Origin: an uncultured Bifidobacteriaceae bacterium
GTDB lineage: Bacteria; Actinomycetota; Actinomycetes; Actinomycetales; Bifidobacteriaceae
Assembly (NCBI GenBank): GCA_947253155.1
Contig: CAMXYK010000025.1
Coordinates: 1-12,159, forward strand
Reading direction: 5' to 3'
Length of the DNA stretch: 12,159 bases
Position numbers and translations under genes: made by a program. The notes beneath the pieces were generated by a model. The model searched no databases. It saw only the letters and a list, made by a program, of their open reading frames with translations, and was not told the DNA's origin. Shown here in pieces: positions 5,461-12,000 of this stretch. Within the stretch, counting starts at the first letter, position 1. Each line of letters begins with the position of its first letter.

Positions 5461-8295
5461 TTAATTCGATTTGCTTTTCATGCTTAAAACAACGGCGAAG
5501 CTTGCAAATAATGTTACTGCGATGCTAATAAGTACTGGAATTGTTTGGATTCCAGTACTTGCAAGAGTGTGGCTGCTTGTGACTGGTTTGCTTGCTTCTG
5601 GCTGCGCGATTACTTTTTTGTTCGCGCTGACAGTTGTTTCCGTGCTTGCTGCTGCGGTTAATTCGTTTTCGCTAGTATTTTGCACATTTTGCACATTTTG
5701 TGTGTTTTGTGTTTGTGGAATACCAGTTTCACCTGTGGATGGATTCTGTGAAGGTTCATCCTTCTTTACTAAAACGTTCGTCCAAGCAACTTGGTTGCCT
5801 TGCTCGTCGATCAGAACAATAGTGTGATTTCCTACATATTCATTAGGGATAACAGCATAGAAAACTGGTTTTCCATCTGCACTGAAATGAACCGTCACGT
5901 ATTCGGTTCCATCTTGTCCATTTAAAAGACGAGGATTTGAATAAATGTATGCGTGGGCTTTTACTTGCTTTTCTTTATTAAGTCTGTTCAGAAAGTCTGC
6001 GCGAGCATTTAAAGTAACCGTAATTTGGTTGCTTTTGCCTGCGTAAACAATGTTGTGTTCGCCGGCTTTTAGAGTGTTTGCAAGTTCAGTTTTAAGCTTA
6101 TTAACACTTACTGGAGCTGACGGTATTGTTGTAGTTCCTGCACTTTGATCAGCCTCGCCATGATTTATAGGATTTTTATGTTCAGCAGGATGATTGTTTT
6201 CATTATGCTGCGGGTTTGGAGTTGGGTTTTCAGGGTGCTCAGGCTGAGGCTGAGGCTGCGGTTGTGGTTGTGGTTGTGGTTGTGGGGTTGGTGGTACAGG
6301 TGTTGGTGGTACCGGTGTTGGAGTTGGTGCCGGTGTTGGAGGTGCCGGTGTTGGCGCAGGCGGCACTGGTGCTGGTGTTGGTGGTACAGGAGTTGGCACT
6401 GGTGTTGGAGTTGGTGCCGGTGGAACCGGCGTTGGTGGTACTGGTGTTGGTGTAACTGGAGTTGCCGGAGTTAGCTCTTTCCATGGTGTTGTTTTCTTTG
6501 CTGGGGTTAGCTTGGTCCATGGGATAATTTTCTTTGCTGGGGTTAGCTCGGTCCAAGGAATGGTTTTCTTTGCTGGTTTTAATGGTGTTGCAGGAATAAC
6601 TTCTACAACGTGAGCTTTAAGACTTACTTTACGTTTTGCTCCGTTTGCAAAAGTTACTTCTACTTTAAATGTTGCTTCACCAATGTTTGTTGTGCTTGGT
6701 TGCTCTATAACTTTTACTGTGCTGTTTTCTGGTAAATCTTTTAAGTATGGTTTGAAATCGAAATCTTCAGGAATCGTAGTATCTTTTTTGACTTCTACTT
6801 TCTTACCTTCTACTACCGTAACGTTTGGAAGTTCCTCGATATTAACCAATCGCTTATTAATATTTATTGGAACTATAATAGTTTTTAGTGAACCATCAGA
6901 TAATGTAAGTAATATTTTACCTTCGTATTTTCCGCTTTTAGAAGTGTTAATAGCAGTTTTATCTGTAATATCTGTAATAGTAGATCCTTGCGGTCTGTCT
7001 GATGCATTAAGAAGATAATCTGTTACTTTTGGTAAAGTACCGTTTTCAAAAATGTCTATGTTTTTAATTTTAGGCTCGAAAGATTGTTCGTCAGTTTTAA
7101 TAACTGGTTCATTAACTAATCCGTCGAGTGCATTAATTTTGCGACCGGTTCCTTCAATTTTATTGCGTTCGCCAACTGTGAATCCTTCGAAACTATCCAT
7201 TCTAGGCTCAAAGTAACTGCGAGATCCGTGACCTTCTTCAGATTTTCCTATACTTATTGCCCCGTTAAGGTTGCCTATTGGTCCTATTACTTTATCGTTA
7301 TCCACTTTGTAGTGAACAGCATATCCTTCTTTTGTTAATTTATCGCCAAAATCAGATGTTTCCCAAAGCCATTTGTTTAATAGGCTTCCTTTAATCTTTG
7401 GAGCGTTAAAAGTATAGGCCTTTGTAATCCATTGGTAATTTTTTTGTTTAGCGTAAATTAAAGCACGTTGAGATAAATAACCTCCGAGAGAATGCCCTGT
7501 TATATATAAATTAGTAGCAAGTTTTTCTCTATTGATTTTATCCATCACATTGTTTACATCTAAAGCTTGGCTCGGGTTTGATCCAATTGCTAGTTTAATG
7601 TCATTAGTAAAATCTCCGCCGCTTTCAGTTCCGCGGATTCCAAGAACTTGCACGCCGTTTTGTTCAATAAATGGGTACGCAGGATTAACGTTTTCAAAAA
7701 GAACAGCATCAAAGCCACTCCCGAAGTGGTATGTTTCCTTGACTTTCCAGAATGGCGCAAGCTCGTTATGCATAAGCTTGTATTCTTTGCGATTTTTGTA
7801 AATGTCAGTGAGTGGTTTTGAGTAGTCAAGTACTTTATTTACGTAATCGTCTTTTCTATACACAAGTTCCATAAAAAGCGCCATATCGCGAGGGCTAATA
7901 TCCCACCTGCGAGGATTTTTATCGTCATTATCATCTAAGCCGTCGCCGTCGGTGTCCTTAATAAGCGGATGCGAATTATATCCGTAATATGTGCGCCCGT
8001 TTTTTACGTAAGTGTAAAGCTCTTCGCTGTTCTTAAGACCGTCGCCATCGCTATCTGCATTTGGATCTAGCTCGGGCTTGTGATATAGCAATGAGTCAAT
8101 CTGATTATTTTCCAAACGAATTCTGCCAGTAGAAATGTCGTGAGCGGTTTGTGCAGTCAAAGGAGTGTGCGTTGGCGATGTTTCTTCTGCAACTGCGGTT
8201 GTTGCTAACGAAGGTACGTAAATCAGAGATGAAACAATCAAACCAAAAGCTAATACAATTCCACTAATTGTGTGAATGGTATTTACTCTTCTCAT
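5461..8295 (-). CDS. LAxTG-anchored surface protein with a class 3 lipase domain
   Basis: This is a secreted protein of 944 residues expected to be attached to the cell wall by a sortase. In order it shows: a signal peptide (1-36, ending near AVAEE); two acidic calcium-loop motifs of the thrombospondin type 3/EF-hand kind (DSDGDG 81-86, DTDGDG 114-119); a class 3 lipase-like alpha/beta hydrolase (about 132-360) with oxyanion segment RGTES (221-225), nucleophile elbow GHSLGG (S269), and probable acid D334 and base H356; two Rib-like beta domains (about 413-479 and 485-566); three Trp/Lys repeats (572-609); a Pro-rich stalk (610-686); an extracellular domain (about 726-845); and LASTG (911-915), a hydrophobic span and KSKSN. 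AAGGAA lies upstream of the start with normal spacing. The triad suggests esterase or lipase activity on host or envelope lipids, but the substrate is unknown. No sortase gene is nearby. The gene ends 29 bp from tRNA-Gly, convergently. Confidence 0.88.
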   Translation of the reverse strand: MRRVNTIHTISGIVLAFGLIVSSLIYVPSLATTAVAEETSPTHTPLTAQTAHDISTGRIRLENNQIDSLLYHKPELDPNADSDGDGLKNSEELYTYVKNGRTYYGYNSHPLIKDTDGDGLDDNDDKNPRRWDISPRDMALFMELVYRKDDYVNKVLDYSKPLTDIYKNRKEYKLMHNELAPFWKVKETYHFGSGFDAVLFENVNPAYPFIEQNGVQVLGIRGTESGGDFTNDIKLAIGSNPSQALDVNNVMDKINREKLATNLYITGHSLGGYLSQRALIYAKQKNYQWITKAYTFNAPKIKGSLLNKWLWETSDFGDKLTKEGYAVHYKVDNDKVIGPIGNLNGAISIGKSEEGHGSRSYFEPRMDSFEGFTVGERNKIEGTGRKINALDGLVNEPVIKTDEQSFEPKIKNIDIFENGTLPKVTDYLLNASDRPQGSTITDITDKTAINTSKSGKYEGKILLTLSDGSLKTIIVPININKRLVNIEELPNVTVVEGKKVEVKKDTTIPEDFDFKPYLKDLPENSTVKVIEQPSTTNIGEATFKVEVTFANGAKRKVSLKAHVVEVIPATPLKPAKKTIPWTELTPAKKIIPWTKLTPAKKTTPWKELTPATPVTPTPVPPTPVPPAPTPTPVPTPVPPTPAPVPPAPTPAPPTPAPTPTPVPPTPVPPTPQPQPQPQPQPQPQPEHPENPTPNPQHNENNHPAEHKNPINHGEADQSAGTTTIPSAPVSVNKLKTELANTLKAGEHNIVYAGKSNQITVTLNARADFLNRLNKEKQVKAHAYIYSNPRLLNGQDGTEYVTVHFSADGKPVFYAVIPNEYVGNHTIVLIDEQGNQVAWTNVLVKKDEPSQNPSTGETGIPQTQNTQNVQNVQNTSENELTAAASTETTVSANKKVIAQPEASKPVTSSHTLASTGIQTIPVLISIAVTLFASFAVVLSMKSKSN
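5530..5560. repeat. Perfect 12-bp inverted repeat over the sortase-signal codons
   Basis: AAGTACTGGAAT (5530-5541) and ATTCCAGTACTT (5549-5560) are exact inverted copies with a 7-nt loop. On the minus strand this covers the codons for Ser-Thr-Gly of LASTG and the following Ile-Gln-Thr-Ile-Pro-Val. The mRNA could form a stable hairpin about 70-100 nt before the stop codon. The repeat is directly visible; any function is speculative. Confidence 0.75.
6238..6466. repeat. Low-complexity repeats coding the Pro-rich stalk
   Basis: The minus strand encodes residues 610-686 of the surface protein, nearly all Pro, Thr, Val, Ala and Gln. Bases 6241-6285 are a 6-bp tandem repeat giving Pro-Gln pairs; 6286-6466 hold irregular PTPVP-like repeats. 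All repeat periods seen are multiples of three, so copy-number change would alter stalk length without breaking the frame. Such stalks usually span the cell wall. Confidence 0.85.
6467..6574. repeat. Three 36-bp tandem repeats (Trp/Lys block)
   Basis: Three contiguous 36-bp units (6467-6502, 6503-6538, 6539-6574) encode on the minus strand three copies of a 12-residue unit close to TPAKKTIPWTEL. Units differ at a few bases, so the block is a diverged in-frame duplication. It lies directly before the Pro-rich stalk. The basic and aromatic character is unlike the surrounding stalk; its role is unknown. Confidence 0.85.
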
Positions 8296-8624
8296 ACTGC
8301 CATTCCTTACTTTTTATATAGTTCTACCTTATTTTGGAAAAATTTTTGCTAACAAGTAATAGATTTATCGCAACCTTTTTATTCTATCAAATTTAATTAT
8401 TTTATAAAGGCTACTTTTAGTTTGAGAGCGATAATTTTTATAAATTCATAAGATTGTTGCATTCTGTAGTGCTTCTGGAAAATTTGTGTTTTAAGCATTG
8501 ATGATATGTATGAATGTTATAGAAAATATCTATGTAACTAGAATTGCTGATAGATATAACCTATTCTTAAATATGAAAAGTTAGGCGCAATGAAAGCGCA
8601 AAATATCATATTTAGGAGCATAAT
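8296..8624. other. Divergent intergenic region between the surface protein gene and ahpC
   Basis: This 329-bp AT-rich region separates two divergent genes. On the minus-strand side, the ribosome site AAGGAA (about 8304-8309) serves the surface protein; AT-rich -10-like sequences occur near 8315-8330 but none stands out. On the ahpC side are the two OxyR-like boxes (8519-8564), a candidate -10 TATGAA (8572-8577), a small GCGC/GCGC dyad (8585-8588 and 8596-8599) and a strong AGGAG (8614-8618) six bases before ATG 8625. I see no convincing gene in it. Confidence 0.6.
8519..8564. promoter_or_regulatory. Paired OxyR-type boxes upstream of ahpC
   Basis: Two dyads of the form ATAG-N7-CTAT are present: ATAGAAAATATCTAT (8519-8533) and ATAGATATAACCTAT (8550-8564). 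This is the known OxyR half-site pair layout (ATAG..N7..CTAT, each containing T-N11-A of LysR-type regulators). The gap is 16 bp, so centres are 31 bp apart, close to three helical turns; the classical enterobacterial arrangement has 7 bp and two turns. The right box would cover the -35 region of a promoter with -10 at 8572-8577, consistent with activation. The likely binder is the OxyR encoded at 11054-11956. Confidence 0.75.
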
Positions 8625-9188
8625 ATGAGCCTTATGAACACGCATATTCTTCCATTCAAAGTGAATGGTTATAAGAATGGTGAATTTGTTGAAGTAAGCG
8701 ATGCTGACGTACTCGGCAAGTGGGCTATTTTCTTCTTCTATCCAGCAGATTTCTCATTCGTTTGCCCAACTGAATTGGAAGATTTAGCAAACCATTACGA
8801 AGAATTGCAAAAACTTGGCGTAGAAGTATATTCCGTTTCTACGGACACTCACTTCGTGCACAAGGCATGGCATGACGATTCCGAAGCTATTGCAAAAGTA
8901 AAGTACACAATGTTGGGAGATCCTTCTGGAGCGCTTTCGCGTAACTTTGATGCTTGGAATCAAGAATCAGGTTTAGCTCACCGCGCTACGTTCCTTGTAG
9001 ATCCGCAAGGAATGATTCAATTCTTCGAAATGACAGCTGATGGCATTGGCCGCAACGCTGACGAGCTTCTTCGTAAAGTTAAAGCAGCTCAGTATATTGC
9101 TGCTCACCCGGGTGAAGTTTGCCCAGCAAAATGGGAGCAGGGCGAGGAAACACTCGAGCCTTCTATTGATTTAGTCGGCAAAATCTGA
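8625..9188 (+). CDS. ahpC: Alkyl hydroperoxide reductase subunit C (peroxiredoxin)
   Basis: AhpC is a cytosolic typical 2-Cys peroxiredoxin that reduces hydrogen peroxide, organic peroxides and peroxynitrite, and is recycled by AhpF. The 187 residues equal the length of the enterobacterial protein. The peroxidatic cysteine is C47 in SFVCPTEL, with the catalytic Pro and Thr around 40-49; R120 in HRATFLVDPQG is the active-site Arg. The resolving cysteine is C166 in HPGEVCPAKW, and the C-terminus SIDLVGKI is canonical. A strong ribosome site AGGAG lies six bases upstream. It is the first gene of the ahpC-ahpF-oxyR cluster and is probably under peroxide control by OxyR through the boxes at 8519-8564. 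Confidence 0.97.
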   Translation: MSLMNTHILPFKVNGYKNGEFVEVSDADVLGKWAIFFFYPADFSFVCPTELEDLANHYEELQKLGVEVYSVSTDTHFVHKAWHDDSEAIAKVKYTMLGDPSGALSRNFDAWNQESGLAHRATFLVDPQGMIQFFEMTADGIGRNADELLRKVKAAQYIAAHPGEVCPAKWEQGEETLEPSIDLVGKI

Positions 9189-9203
9189 TTTATATAAAAT
9201 TCC

Positions 9204-9245
9204 ATGGTTACGTAGGAATTACACATTTAGTTCCTACGTAACCAT
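9204..9245 (+). terminator. Large perfect stem-loop between ahpC and ahpF
   Basis: ATGGTTACGTAGGAA (9204-9218) and TTCCTACGTAACCAT (9231-9245) pair perfectly over 15 bp; three more pairs (one wobble) leave a loop of about six bases. It starts 15 bp after the ahpC stop. It is followed by ATTTATATT rather than a T run, so it is not a textbook terminator. It could be a partial terminator, a block to 3' decay that stabilises ahpC mRNA, or a processing site, any of which would make AhpC exceed AhpF. The structure is certain; the function is inferred. Confidence 0.65.
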
Positions 9246-9271
9246 ATTTATATTGCTAGTTTCTAATTAAA

Positions 9272-9307
9272 ACTGTTCTAATCAATACTGTTCTAATCAA
9301 TACTGTT
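9272..9307. repeat. 15-bp tandem repeat upstream of ahpF
   Basis: ACTGTTCTAATCAAT occurs twice in exact tandem (9272-9286 and 9287-9301), followed by a partial third copy ACTGTT (9302-9307). It ends 16 bp before the ahpF start, so a change in copy number would alter the leader just upstream of the ribosome site. No known operator is recognised. Confidence 0.8.
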
Positions 9308-9323
9308 GAAAGAAGTAAAATTT

Positions 9324-10982
9324 ATGTCTTTGTTGAATGCGTCATTAACTACTCAGCTAGCAGAATTGTTAAAGAAGATGGTTTCGCCTGTTGAGCTTGT
9401 AGCGTATACAGATGATTCTGAAACATCTCAAAAAGTTCGCGCATTACTTAATGAAGTATCTCAACAAAGTAGCAAAATCAGTATTGTTGAAGGCGAACAA
9501 GCAGCAAACCAGTATGGCACAATTCGAAAGCCAAGCTTTGTAATTAGGCGCGCAGAATCTAAAAATAGTAATAATCAAGAAAATGAAGTATTCGTGACCT
9601 TCGCAGGTTTGCCTTTGGGGCACGAATTTAGTTCGCTTGTTTTAGCACTGCTGCAAGTAAGCGGATATGCTCCGAAAGTTAGCGAAGAACAGCGCGAATC
9701 AATACTTAAACTCGGTTCGCACAACGTAACAACTTATATGTCGGTAACTTGCTTAAATTGCCCAGAAGTTGTGCAATCACTAAATACTATTTCCATAATC
9801 AACCCTAAAATTCAGCATACTGCAGTAGAAGGTAGCGCTTTTAGAGAAGAAGTAGAGCGCCTTGGCGTAATGAGCGTACCGGCAGTATTTGAAAACGGTA
9901 AACTTATTTCTTCCGGAAGAGCAGGAATAGACGAACTGGTGGCAATACTTGCGTCTAGCGAAAAATCTGATGGAAATAATAGCGTTTCTGCGGCAAACGC
10001 TGCGCTCGCAGAAAAAATGAATGCGCAAGACCCTTACGATATTATTCTTGTTGGCGGCGGCCCTGCAGCATCAGCTGCCGCAATTTACACTGCGCGCAAA
10101 GGCTTGCGCACGGCTATGATTATGGATCATCGTGGCGGGCAAGTTGTAGAAACCGAAAGTATTGAAAACCATATTTCGCAAGCGCATACAACTGGCGCTC
10201 AGCTAGCTGCAGATTTAACTAAACATATTTCGCAATACAATGTTGACGTTTTTACGCCTGATTGGGCAGATTCGCTTGATTTAGCTAAAGAAGCATACGG
10301 TTTGCATACTATCCATGCGCGTTCTGGCGGCGCTTTGAAAGCTCGTGCCATAATTGTTGCAACTGGTGCAACGTGGCGTACGTTGGGCGTTCCTGGAGAA
10401 GACGAGTATCGCAATAAAGGAGTGTCATTCTGCCCTCATTGCGACGGTCCGCTTTTTAAAGACAAAAATGTAGTAGTAGTTGGCGGAGGTAATTCTGGAG
10501 TAGAAGCAGCGATTGATTTAGCTGGTATTGCAAAACGCGTTACTGTAGTTGAATTTATGGATACCCTTAAAGCGGATCAAGTGTTACTAAATACTTTGCA
10601 TAATTTGCCAAATACTGAAGTTATTACGAGCGCTGCTGTAAGTAGCGTTGAAGGCAATGGCAATAAAGTTACGGCAGTGCATTACTTAGATCGAAACAGC
10701 GCAAATAATTCCGAATCTAAAGAGCATGTTATTGAAGCGGACGGCGTATTTGTGCAAATTGGTTTGGCTCCAAATACTAGTTGGCTGGAAAATCAGCTGC
10801 CTCTTAATAAGAGAGGAGAAATTATTACGGATAGAGCAGGATGCACAGAAGTTCCTGGTATTTTTGCTGCTGGAGATTGCTCGGATGAGCCGTATAAGCA
10901 AATCGTTACAGCGTACGGATCTGGTGCAAATGCAGCTTTATCCGCATTTGACTACATTATTCGCAATCCGCAAAATAAATAA
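9324..10982 (+). CDS. ahpF: Alkyl hydroperoxide reductase subunit F
   Basis: AhpF is a cytosolic FAD disulfide reductase that uses NAD(P)H to recycle oxidised AhpC. Its 552 residues compare with 521 in E. coli. The N-terminal double-thioredoxin-fold domain (about 1-210) has redox pair C143-x-x-C146 (CLNC). A linker (211-236) leads to the thioredoxin-reductase-like part: FAD motif GGGPAA (244-249, Ala where the third Gly is usual), CPHC (C370, C373), NAD(P)H motif GGGNSG (387-392), and the second FAD signature GIFAAGDC (512-519). All four redox cysteines are present. The frame is open from a TTG at 9306, but ATG 9324 gives the normal AhpF N-terminus; a weak purine-rich ribosome site (GAAAGAAG, 9308-9315) precedes it. 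It lies 135 bp after ahpC, beyond a strong hairpin, and 71 bp before oxyR. Confidence 0.96.
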   Translation: MSLLNASLTTQLAELLKKMVSPVELVAYTDDSETSQKVRALLNEVSQQSSKISIVEGEQAANQYGTIRKPSFVIRRAESKNSNNQENEVFVTFAGLPLGHEFSSLVLALLQVSGYAPKVSEEQRESILKLGSHNVTTYMSVTCLNCPEVVQSLNTISIINPKIQHTAVEGSAFREEVERLGVMSVPAVFENGKLISSGRAGIDELVAILASSEKSDGNNSVSAANAALAEKMNAQDPYDIILVGGGPAASAAAIYTARKGLRTAMIMDHRGGQVVETESIENHISQAHTTGAQLAADLTKHISQYNVDVFTPDWADSLDLAKEAYGLHTIHARSGGALKARAIIVATGATWRTLGVPGEDEYRNKGVSFCPHCDGPLFKDKNVVVVGGGNSGVEAAIDLAGIAKRVTVVEFMDTLKADQVLLNTLHNLPNTEVITSAAVSSVEGNGNKVTAVHYLDRNSANNSESKEHVIEADGVFVQIGLAPNTSWLENQLPLNKRGEIITDRAGCTEVPGIFAAGDCSDEPYKQIVTAYGSGANAALSAFDYIIRNPQNK

Positions 10983-10998
10983 TTTGCTATTTTGTAAA

Positions 10999-11011
10999 CA
11001 ATTATTAATTG
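10999..11011. promoter_or_regulatory. Short AT-rich palindrome upstream of oxyR
   Basis: CAATTATTAATTG is a 13-bp palindrome with 6-bp arms, followed by the palindrome TTAATATTAA (11014-11023). They lie 43 and 31 bp before the oxyR start, where autoregulatory sites of LysR-type genes are common. No ATAG-N7-CTAT box is present, so OxyR binding is not supported, and palindromes this AT-rich can arise by chance. Confidence 0.25.
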
Positions 11012-11053
11012 CATTAATATTAAATACGCAACTTTACAGACAAGAGATGTGTT

Positions 11054-11956
11054 ATGAATATTAGAGCCTTGGAGTATCTTATAGCTTTCGCTCAAGAGGA
11101 AAGCTTTACTAAAGCTGCTATTCGTATGAAAGTTTCACAGCCTACTCTTTCTACGCAAATTAAAAAGCTTGAAGAAAGTTTAGGAGTGGATCTTATTGAA
11201 AGAACTCCTGGCAAACAAATTTTGACACCAGCTGGGCGAGAAGTTGTGTACTATGCAAGGCGCATACAATCAGACGTGTCTAGTATTCGTCAAGCTGCAA
11301 GACGCGCAGAAGATCCGTGGTCGTCGACAGTAGTTTTGGGCGTATTTCCAACGTTATGCCCGTATTTACTGCCACGTATTATGCCAACGATACGCAGGAT
11401 AAAACCGAATCTGACTATTCGTTTCGTAGAAGAAAAATCTTCAAAACTTATTGGTTTGCTTGATAGTGGTCAAATTGATGCAGCTATATTAAGCGAAAGA
11501 TTGAACGAATCCTCAATAAAAATGCAGCATATTTTTGATGAAGACTTTCTTTTAGCTGCTTCTACAAGTTCTAAACTTGGTCACGAAAGTACACCGATTG
11601 ATATTTCGGATTTGTCAACTCAGCGCATACTTTTGTTAGAGGATGGGCATTGTATGCGAAGAAGTATGCTGGATGTTTGCCAAAAGGTTGGTGCAAAACA
11701 GTCGGAGTTTAGAGCTACTTCGCTAGAAACATTGCGTTATATGGTTGTTGGTAGCCGTGACGTAACCTTGTTGCCGCGTTTAGCAACAGTGCCGCCTATT
11801 GTGCAACCAGCAGGTTTAATGCTACGCGAATTTAAGAATCCTAAGCCTTATAGATCGTTGTATTTGAATTGGAGATCAGCTTCTCCGGTGGACGCGATTA
11901 TGGAAGGATTGTGCAAAATAATCGCTTCTGCATGCTTCGATTTGCACCAAAAATAA
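11054..11956 (+). CDS. oxyR: OxyR-type LysR-family peroxide-sensing regulator
   Basis: This is a DNA-binding transcription regulator activated by a disulfide when peroxide rises. The N-terminal winged helix-turn-helix (1-60) has the LysR pattern SFTKAAIRMKVSQPTLSTQI. The sensor domain carries C200 and C209 in LEDGHCMRRSMLDVC with the same spacing as E. coli C199 and C208. It is followed by FRATSLETLRYMV (219-231) and VTLLP (237-241), which are OxyR signatures. T100 in GVFPTLCPYLLP matches the conserved peroxide-site Thr. Length is 300 residues against 305 in E. coli. It differs from generic LysR regulators in having both redox cysteines. It lies downstream of and co-directional with ahpCF, rather than divergent, and probably controls ahpC through the boxes at 8519-8564. 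Its ribosome site (AAGAGATG) is weak. Confidence 0.93.
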   Translation: MNIRALEYLIAFAQEESFTKAAIRMKVSQPTLSTQIKKLEESLGVDLIERTPGKQILTPAGREVVYYARRIQSDVSSIRQAARRAEDPWSSTVVLGVFPTLCPYLLPRIMPTIRRIKPNLTIRFVEEKSSKLIGLLDSGQIDAAILSERLNESSIKMQHIFDEDFLLAASTSSKLGHESTPIDISDLSTQRILLLEDGHCMRRSMLDVCQKVGAKQSEFRATSLETLRYMVVGSRDVTLLPRLATVPPIVQPAGLMLREFKNPKPYRSLYLNWRSASPVDAIMEGLCKIIASACFDLHQK

Positions 11957-12000
11957 ACGTGCTCTATTTGGTTGGAGCTATACAGGCGTTTTCGTGTTTG

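Noticed and set aside
6145..6474. Plus-strand open frame rich in Trp, Leu and Arg
   Set aside because: It is the complement of the Pro-rich stalk repeats of the minus-strand surface protein; low complexity explains the open frame.
6239..6556. Second minus-strand open frame rich in Asn, Thr and Ser
   Set aside because: It is an out-of-frame reading of the same repeats inside the surface protein gene.
8501..8584. 27-codon open frame between the divergent genes
   Set aside because: It has no ribosome site, and its frame runs through both OxyR boxes, so regulation explains the sequence better.
9306..9323. TTG at 9306 as the ahpF start
   Set aside because: It lies inside the tandem repeat, lacks a ribosome site, and ATG 9324 gives the normal AhpF N-terminus.
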